From the NCBI GenBank assembly GCA_039961675.1, contig JABRWC010000076.1:1-12669 (forward strand): 12,669 nucleotides of DNA. Reading direction: 5' to 3'. Shown one piece after another: positions 7,799 to 12,669 of the stretch. The number at the start of each line of letters is the position of its first letter. Positions within the stretch are counted from its first letter, which is position 1. Source of the DNA: JABRWC01 sp039961675 (GTDB lineage: Bacteria > Planctomycetota > Phycisphaerae > UBA1845 > Fen-1342). The notes under the pieces are model-generated. The model was given only the letters and a program-made list of their open reading frames with translations. It did not search any database and was not told the origin of the DNA. A program made the position numbers and the translations under genes.

Positions 7799-9182
7799 AT
7801 CCGTCACGCAGTCCGCTGAGCGTCGTTGCGCCGCGTCCGTCTTCGCGTCGCTGTGCGCCGAGCTGCCGGGACTCATCAGCGAGCGCATCCGCGGCCGCGT
7901 CGCGAGCGTGGAAGGCATGGTGGTCGCGGCCGAGGGGCTCCCGGCCCCGGTCGGCGCCGGTTGCTCGATCCACACCGGGCGCGACGGAGCCGTGGAAGCG
8001 CAGGTCGTCGGGCTGAAGGCCGATCGCGCCATACTGTCCGTATTCGGCGAGGCGACCGGAATCACGCCTGGAGATGTCGTGGAATGCGTCAGCGGCGTGG
8101 CCCGCGTTCCGGTCGGCGAGGCGCTGCTGGGCCGCGTGATCGACGCGCGCGGCCGCGCGCTGGACGGCCGCCCGGCGCCGGTCCTCAACGCCCGCTACGC
8201 GCTCTACTCCGATCCACCCGGGCCGCTCGAGCGGCGGCCGATCGACGAGCCGCTGGGGTTGGGCGTGCGCGCCATCGACGCCTTGCTGACGGCGGGCCGC
8301 GGCCAGCGGCTGGGCATTTTCGCCGGGACGGGTGTAGGCAAAAGCGTGCTGATGGGCATGATCTGCCGCCACACGCAAGCGGACGCGAACGTCGTGGCGC
8401 TGGTCGGCGAGCGCGGGCGCGAGGTGCGCGAGTTTGTAGAGAACCAGCTTGGGCCGCAGGCGCTCGCCCGCAGCGTGGTGCTGGCATGCACGTCCGACGA
8501 AGCTCCGGCGATGCGCGTCCGGGCGTGCTTCCACGCCACGGCGATCGCTGAGTTTCTCCGCGACCAGGGAATGAACGTGCTGCTGATGATGGATTCGCTG
8601 ACGCGCGTGGCGATGGCGCAGCGGCAGCTCGGTCTGGCGGCCGGCGAGCCGCCCACCGCCAAAGGGTACCCCCCGAGCACGTTCGCACTGCTGCCGCGGA
8701 TGCTGGAGCGCGCCGGCCGCACGCAGAACGGCAGCATCACCGGCATTTACACCGTGCTGGTCGAAGGGGACGACATCGGCGAGCCGCTGGCCGACGCGGT
8801 CCGCGGCATCCTCGACGGCCACATCTGGCTCTCGCGGGCGCTGGCGAACCGCGGCCAGTTCCCCGCGGTCGACGTGCTCAACAGCATCAGCCGCGTGGCG
8901 GTCGACGTGACGGACGCCGCCCAGCGGGAGGCGGCCCGCCTCGTCCGCAAGGTGCTGGCGGTGTGGAACGACATTGAGGACCTGGTCAGCATCGGCGCCT
9001 ATGTGCCCGGCGCCAACCGCGATTACGACGTGGCGGTGAAGATGCGCGAGAGCATCGCCCGCTTCCTGACGCAGGACCGCGCGCAGGGTCAGACGTTCGA
9101 GCAGACCAGCGCCGAACTCGCGGCGCTGGCCGATGAAATTCGCAAGTGCGAAGCGGCGGCCGCGTCCGCGGCGGCTCGCTGA
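7788..9182 (+). CDS. fliI: Flagellum-specific export ATPase FliI
   Basis: The 464-residue hexameric ATPase, related to the F1 beta subunit, energises and primes flagellar type III export at the membrane base with FliH and FliJ. The Walker A motif is AGTGVGKS (179-186). The catalytic-type glutamate is in GERGREV (E208 by position). Walker B is VLLMMDSLTR with Asp269. The export-ATPase signature AAGEPPTAKGYPPSTFALLPR follows Walker B and separates FliI/YscN proteins from true F1 subunits. An N-terminal beta-barrel (about 30-95) and a C-terminal helical domain (about 375-455) complete the fold. The length is normal (E. coli 457). All catalytic motifs are intact. One small deviation is CTSDEAPAMRVRA where the family usually has S/T-SDE-P-. 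The start is discussed under its ribosome binding site; an alternative GTG lies 6 bp upstream. fliJ follows after 52 bp. Confidence 0.97.
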   Translation: MAAESVTQSAERRCAASVFASLCAELPGLISERIRGRVASVEGMVVAAEGLPAPVGAGCSIHTGRDGAVEAQVVGLKADRAILSVFGEATGITPGDVVECVSGVARVPVGEALLGRVIDARGRALDGRPAPVLNARYALYSDPPGPLERRPIDEPLGLGVRAIDALLTAGRGQRLGIFAGTGVGKSVLMGMICRHTQADANVVALVGERGREVREFVENQLGPQALARSVVLACTSDEAPAMRVRACFHATAIAEFLRDQGMNVLLMMDSLTRVAMAQRQLGLAAGEPPTAKGYPPSTFALLPRMLERAGRTQNGSITGIYTVLVEGDDIGEPLADAVRGILDGHIWLSRALANRGQFPAVDVLNSISRVAVDVTDAAQREAARLVRKVLAVWNDIEDLVSIGAYVPGANRDYDVAVKMRESIARFLTQDRAQGQTFEQTSAELAALADEIRKCEAAAASAAAR

Positions 9183-9234
9183 GCGCTTGCGGCGGCGCGC
9201 GTGCCGGCGCGCCGAAAGCGCTCGAGGGATCGAC

Positions 9235-9747
9235 GTGGCGAAGGCGTTTCGATTCCGGCTCGACACGCTGTTGCGGGTGCGCGAAATCCGCGAGCGCGAG
9301 GCGAAGCGCAAGGTGGGCGCGAAGCGGGCCGAGATTGCGCGGGTCGAAACCGCGATCCGTCAGACCGGCGAAGAGATCGCGCGCTCCGCCGGCGGATTGA
9401 GCGCGGCGCAGCAGCGGCCGGCGCTGGACGTGGCGGCGCTGTCGCGCGAGCGGGCCTGGATCGCTTACTTGCGGCGCATTGTCCAGCAGCAGACGGCGTT
9501 GCGCGCTGCGCTGGAGCAGGAGCACCGGCAGTTGCTGGAAGAGATGCGCCAGGCGCACGTTCAGTTTCGCATCATCCAGAAGCTGCGCGAGCGCCGCTGG
9601 GCGGCGCATCAGCGCGAGCAGGCGCTGCGCGAAATCGGGGAGAGCGACGAACTGGCACGAAACCTGCTTGTCCGACGGTCGGCGAATGACGGCGAGCACC
9701 GCCCGTTTTCACGCGGCGTGCTGATCGTTCCTCGCGCCGGCGCGTAG
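9235..9747 (+). CDS. fliJ: Flagellar export chaperone/coiled-coil protein FliJ
   Basis: The 170-residue protein is nearly all helical coiled coil, rich in Arg, Glu, Ala and Gln. It opens with the family hallmark FRFRLDTLLRVREIREREAK (residues 5-24). FliJ acts as the central stalk in the FliI hexamer, links it to FlhA and escorts export chaperones. I chose the GTG at 9235 because GAGGG (9224-9228) is 6 nt upstream and the protein then begins at the conserved motif. The frame is open further up to 9133, inside fliI, but that extension is Arg-rich shadow sequence. The last 20 residues (after about 150) leave the coiled coil and are less conserved. Position directly after fliI supports the call. 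The length is slightly above the E. coli protein (147). Confidence 0.85.
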   Translation: MAKAFRFRLDTLLRVREIREREAKRKVGAKRAEIARVETAIRQTGEEIARSAGGLSAAQQRPALDVAALSRERAWIAYLRRIVQQQTALRAALEQEHRQLLEEMRQAHVQFRIIQKLRERRWAAHQREQALREIGESDELARNLLVRRSANDGEHRPFSRGVLIVPRAGA

Positions 9748-9763
9748 GCGAGAACCCGCGACG

Positions 9764-10459
9764 ATGTCCAAGCTCTACGACGTGCTGGCGGTTCTGAGCG
9801 TGTCCACCGTGCTGGCGCTGGTGGGCGTGGTGGGGGTCATGTACGGCCAGGGGCGGCTCGATTCCGAGAACGTAAACAAGATCGCCGAGATTCTCCGCGG
9901 CGAGGACGCCGCAGCCACCAGTCAGCCCACAGCCAGCCAGCCGGCCGAGGCCGCCAACGAACCGAAGGTGCCCGTCGCGGCAGGCCCGACGTCGCGCTCG
10001 ACCGACGAGCTTCGCGAGCAGCGCAGCGCCGAGCGGCTGCGCCGCGCGGCGCTGGAGCGCGCCACGGAGGACCTGCTGGCGCAGAAACGCCTCATCGACC
10101 AGGCGCTACAGGAGCTCATCACGCGCGAGGAGGCGCTGGAGTCCGAGAAGAGCGCCTGGATCGAGCAGCAGAAGAAACTGCGCGAGGAAATCCAGGACGA
10201 AGGCTTCGAGCGCGAGCTTCAATTCGTGGCCAAGCTCGCGCCCAAGCAGGCCAAGGAGCACGTCCTGCGAATCTGGAAGAAATGCCCGGCGGACGCCGTC
10301 CGACTGTTCAACGCGCTGAAAGTCAGCACCGGACAGCAGATTCTCGCCCAGTTCAAGTCCGCCGAGGAACTGGACATCCTGCACGAACTGCTGGAGCAGA
10401 TTCGCCGCCAGGAGGTCGAACGCGCCGCACCCCGGTCAGGGACGACCGACAACGGATGA
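9764..10459 (+). CDS. Membrane-anchored coiled-coil protein, MotE/YlxF-like, between fliJ and fliK
   Basis: The 231-residue protein has one membrane helix near the N-terminus (about 5-28, rich in Val/Leu/Ala). A flexible Pro/Ser/Thr/Ala linker follows (about 48-80, TSQPTASQP). A long charged coiled coil (81-150) leads to a C-terminal helical domain (about 150-216). That domain begins ELQFVAKLAPKQAKEHVLRI and looks like the MgtE-N/MotE-type domain. A protein of this build sits between fliJ and fliK in Bacillus (YlxF). Related ones are MotE, a chaperone of the periplasmic motility protein MotC in Sinorhizobium, and FlbB of spirochaetes. Inferred: an inner-membrane-anchored periplasmic protein helping stator or basal-body assembly. 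The start is ATG 9764 with only a weak upstream GGCGAG, the poorest ribosome site of the operon. Gaps are 16 bp to fliJ and 39 bp to fliK. Coding and topology are firm; the family is likely; the exact role is open. Confidence 0.75.
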   Translation: MSKLYDVLAVLSVSTVLALVGVVGVMYGQGRLDSENVNKIAEILRGEDAAATSQPTASQPAEAANEPKVPVAAGPTSRSTDELREQRSAERLRRAALERATEDLLAQKRLIDQALQELITREEALESEKSAWIEQQKKLREEIQDEGFERELQFVAKLAPKQAKEHVLRIWKKCPADAVRLFNALKVSTGQQILAQFKSAEELDILHELLEQIRRQEVERAAPRSGTTDNG

Positions 10460-10487
10460 CTGTCGCGCGGAGGCGCGGCGGCATCCC

Positions 10488-10491
10488 GAGG
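10488..10491 (+). promoter_or_regulatory. Ribosome binding site that decides the fliK start
   Basis: GAGG is 7 nt before ATG 10499 and only 1 nt before an in-frame TTG at 10493, so the ATG is preferred. Confidence 0.5.
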
Positions 10492-10498
10492 TTTGTCG

Positions 10499-11791
10499 AT
10501 GCAGATCGTGCCCTGGGCCCGGGCCGGTTGCGGCACAGGCCGCACACTCACTCGTCAATGGACCGCGGCAGGCGACCCGTCCGCAGAACCGTGGTCCCTC
10601 ACCGAGCCCCAGCAGCTCCAGCGCGAACAGGCCCGGCGCGCGGTTGACGAACGCGAGCGCCGCGTCGAGGAACACGGCGCGGAGATCGTCGCGCGGCCGA
10701 CGCCCGCCGACGTGATCCGAGAATCCGAGCGCAGCCTTGATCCCTCGAGCCGCGCGTTTCGCGGCGAAGCCGCGAGAGCCGACCTGCGCGACCGGCTGCG
10801 GAACGCGCCGACCGCATTTCGAGACGCGCTTGCGCAGTCCCGGCAAATCGCCTGCGAAAGCCCGCCACAGCCCAGCGGTGCGGCCGCCGCGACCGGCAGC
10901 GCGACGGACCGCGCTTCGTCGTCCACACGGGTTGACGCCGAGCATACGCTGAGCGGTTCGTCTGGCGCGCCGCCACGCCCCGGGACGTCCCCGCGGACAG
11001 TCGTTACGCTCGCTAGCGGCCAGAATCACCCGCCGGCGCCGGCGGGAAATCTCATGCAACCGGACGCGACATCGAGCGACGCCGGCGTCCCGATCGGCAC
11101 GCCCGCCCTGACGCCGAGCTCGACCGCCGGGCCGGTATCTCCCGCCGCCGGGATCCCGAGTGCTCCTGGAACAGCGAACGCACCGGCGGCACCGGCCAAT
11201 GACGCCGGCGCGAACGGAGCACGCGCTGCACCGTCGACAAACGTCGTCGCGCCCGACGTGCGCGCGTCGCCGCTTCGAACCGCAAGCGCTCGGCTGCTGC
11301 CGCCGGCAGGAGAAGGCGCAGAATCGGCTCAGGCTCGCGCAAACGTGGAGCGTGTGCTGCGCGTGATCCGCAGCCACGCCGCCGCCGGCCGGTCGTCCGC
11401 CACCATCCGCCTGGACCCGCCGGAACTCGGCACATTGCGGCTGCGCATGGAATTGGAGCAAGACGCCCTGAGGCTGCGGATCGAGACGCAATCGGTCGTG
11501 GCACACCGTTTGCTTTCCGACGAGTTGGACTCGTTGCGACGAGGTCTGGAGGCGGCCGGCCTGCACCTGGAGCGGGTGGAGATTCGGCCGCCGGCGCCGC
11601 CCGATGCGGAGCACTGGGCGCCATCGCACGAGCAGTCGGAGCCGCAGGGAGGCGGCCAACCGGGCGGCGCCGAAACGGACGGCTCGACCGGTTCGGGAAC
11701 GGAGTCCGGCACGTCAGCGTCGGCGGCGGATTCGCCGCCGGGCGCGGAGGATGACCCCGCGGCGGAGCCGCGCGTCAACGTGCTCGCGTAA
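10499..11791 (+). CDS. fliK: Flagellar hook-length control protein FliK
   Basis: The 430-residue protein is exported during hook growth, measures hook length and switches export to filament-type substrates. The C-terminal Flg_hook domain is clear (about 278-366), with the hallmark IRLDPPELGTLRLRMELEQD (LDPPELG at 305-311). LRRGLEAAGLHLERVEIR closes it. Residues 1-277 are low-complexity, Ala/Pro/Ser/Thr/Arg-rich and probably unstructured, as expected for the ruler part. The final 60 residues are Gly/Ser/Glu/Asp-rich. FliK N-termini diverge quickly, so identity rests on the C-terminal domain and on the place between fliJ/motE-like and flgD. The length is close to the E. coli protein (375) plus extra linker. 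flgD starts 45 bp downstream. Confidence 0.9.
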   Translation: MQIVPWARAGCGTGRTLTRQWTAAGDPSAEPWSLTEPQQLQREQARRAVDERERRVEEHGAEIVARPTPADVIRESERSLDPSSRAFRGEAARADLRDRLRNAPTAFRDALAQSRQIACESPPQPSGAAAATGSATDRASSSTRVDAEHTLSGSSGAPPRPGTSPRTVVTLASGQNHPPAPAGNLMQPDATSSDAGVPIGTPALTPSSTAGPVSPAAGIPSAPGTANAPAAPANDAGANGARAAPSTNVVAPDVRASPLRTASARLLPPAGEGAESAQARANVERVLRVIRSHAAAGRSSATIRLDPPELGTLRLRMELEQDALRLRIETQSVVAHRLLSDELDSLRRGLEAAGLHLERVEIRPPAPPDAEHWAPSHEQSEPQGGGQPGGAETDGSTGSGTESGTSASAADSPPGAEDDPAAEPRVNVLA

Positions 11792-11836
11792 TCGGCCGGA
11801 CCGCCGAAGCGCGGGCGGCAACGAACAGGTGCGTCA

Positions 11837-12418
11837 ATGCAAACGACAGCGGTGAGCGGAACGACGGGCGTGCCCAGCACGACGCAGCGCGGGCTGGGCA
11901 ACATGAAGAGCGAGGATTTCTTCCGAATCCTCGTCACTGAGCTTCAGCAGCAGGACCCTTTCGAGCCGGCCAAGACCGCCGACATGATCAACCAGGTAGC
12001 GCAGATTCGCGAGATCGAGCTGTCGGGGCAGCTTAATAAGACGCTCGATCAGCTCGCGGGCCAGCAGCGTACGCTCGGCGCCAGCGAGCTGATCGGCAAG
12101 TACGTGATCGCGGCGCAGACCGACGCGGACGGCGGCGCGTCGCGGATCGAAGGCATCGTCACCGGCGTGCGGTTCGAGTCCGACGGCACGGCGATCCTGG
12201 AGCTGGACACGGGCGAGTCGGTGCCGGTCTCGGCGGTCGCCCAGGTGACCACGCTGGAGCAGATCCTCGCCGCCCAGTCGGCGCTGCTGGCGAACGGCTC
12301 GGCCGCAAGCGACGAGAGCAAGGAGGCCGCCGATGCGGCCGCCAAGTCCGCCGCCCGATCGCGGCCGTCGCTGCTCGGCTGGGACTGGCTGAAGCTGGAC
12401 GCGGCGGTTCACGTGTAG
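11837..12418 (+). CDS. flgD: Flagellar hook-capping / basal-body rod modification protein FlgD
   Basis: The 193-residue protein forms the cap under which hook subunits (FlgE) polymerise. The N-terminal signature is clear: SEDFFRILVTELQQQDPFEP (25-44) with QDP at 39-41, then INQVAQIREIELSGQLNKTL (51-70). It matches the family pattern F-x-x-L-L-V-T-Q-L-x-x-Q-D-P. A short beta domain follows (about 85-140, beginning LIGKYV). It ends with an Ala/Ser-rich stretch (145-175) and a tryptophan-containing tail (GWDWLKLD). It is shorter than E. coli FlgD (231) and lacks the large C-terminal part, resembling short forms such as that of Bacillus. AGGTG (11827-11831) lies 5 nt before ATG 11837. The stop is 12416-12418; the hook gene flgE, normally next, is not reached before the repeat array. 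Confidence 0.9.
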   Translation: MQTTAVSGTTGVPSTTQRGLGNMKSEDFFRILVTELQQQDPFEPAKTADMINQVAQIREIELSGQLNKTLDQLAGQQRTLGASELIGKYVIAAQTDADGGASRIEGIVTGVRFESDGTAILELDTGESVPVSAVAQVTTLEQILAAQSALLANGSAASDESKEAADAAAKSAARSRPSLLGWDWLKLDAAVHV

Positions 12419-12420
12419 TG

Positions 12421-12669
12421 CGGAGGGCCGACGCGACTGGGCTTTTGGGGGACCGGTTTTCCAACCGGTCTGCTTCGTCGGCCACGCGGGGCCGACGCGA
12501 CTGGGCTTTTGGGGGACCGGTTTTCCAACCGGTCTGCCTCGTCGGCCACGCGGGGCCGACGCTACTGGGCTTTTGGGGGACCGGTTTTCCAACCGGTCTG
12601 CTTCGTCGGCCACGGAGGGCCGACGCGACTGGGCTTTTGGGGGACCGGTTTTCCAACCGGTCTGCCTCG
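12421..12669. repeat. Tandem array of 64-bp units, each able to form a nested hairpin (continues beyond window)
   Basis: Four units start at 12425, 12489, 12553 and 12617, an exact 64-bp spacing; the last is cut by the window edge after 53 bp. A partial unit end (CGGA) at 12421-12424 precedes the first. Units are almost identical, differing at about four bases: TGCTTCG or TGCCTCG, GACGCG or GACGCT, and CGCG or CGGA at the junction. Each unit has an outer inverted repeat GGCCGACG / CGTCGGCC (12426-12433 with 12476-12483 in unit 1). Inside it is an inner one, GACCGGTT-TTCC-AACCGGTC (12451-12470, 12515-12534, 12579-12598, 12643-12662). The differences fall outside all stems. The period is not a multiple of three, so reverse-strand open frames over it merely repeat the same DNA in shifting frames. 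It begins 2 bp after the flgD stop, so flagellar transcripts would read into it. Function is unknown: a REP-like or mRNA-processing element, or a structured RNA, are options. Confidence 0.95.

Noticed and set aside
10493..10498. TTG at 10493 as start of fliK
   Set aside because: It is a rare start codon and 1 nt from the GAGG site; ATG 10499 fits better.
11834..12656. Minus-strand open frames with repeated Pro/Lys-rich motifs over the array
   Set aside because: The 64-bp period shifts the frame at every unit, so the peptide repeats are the same DNA read in three frames; part also lies antisense to flgD.
12421..12669. CRISPR array
   Set aside because: The whole 64-bp period is conserved with no variable spacers, and no cas gene is present.

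Overview
This is a GC-rich window that looks planctomycete-like. A large exported protein carries dockerin-type calcium-binding repeats at its C-terminus fused to a beta-propeller and a c-type cytochrome module. A flagellar protein has a 'TSQPTASQP'-like linker, and genes mostly have strong Shine-Dalgarno sites. The phylum is inferred from gene style; no marker gene (rRNA, ribosomal protein) is present to prove it.

Layout. Positions 1-472 (minus strand) hold the N-terminal 157 residues of an exported protein of unknown function that runs off the left edge. A divergent intergenic region (473-876) follows, with a good candidate promoter for that gene, a weaker one for the gene to the right, and a perfect 13-bp palindrome. 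Positions 877-3846 (plus) encode a 989-residue secreted protein: signal peptide, YVTN-like beta-propeller, di-heme cytochrome c peroxidase/MauG-like region with two CXXCH sites, and a C-terminal dockerin-like pair. A gene-free stretch (3847-4266) separates it from a flagellar operon.

The flagellar operon fills 4267-12418, all on the plus strand with short gaps or overlaps: fliF, fliG, fliH, fliI, fliJ, a membrane-anchored MotE/YlxF-like coiled-coil gene, fliK, flgD. Together these encode the MS-ring, the rotor/switch protein, the export ATPase complex (FliH-FliI-FliJ), a probable basal-body or stator accessory protein, the hook-length ruler and the hook cap. The order is the one known from the Bacillus fla/che operon (fliF-G-H-I-J-ylxF-fliK-flgD), but the flgB-flgC-fliE genes that precede fliF there are absent here.

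From 12421 to the right edge, starting 2 bp after the flgD stop codon, lies an almost perfect tandem array with an exact 64-bp period (3.8 copies visible, continuing outside). Each unit can fold into a nested hairpin: an outer 8-bp stem and an inner 8-bp stem whose loop on the minus strand is GGAA, a GNRA tetraloop. It is non-coding and is the least explained element of the window. No tRNA, rRNA, CRISPR array, transposase or phage gene was seen.
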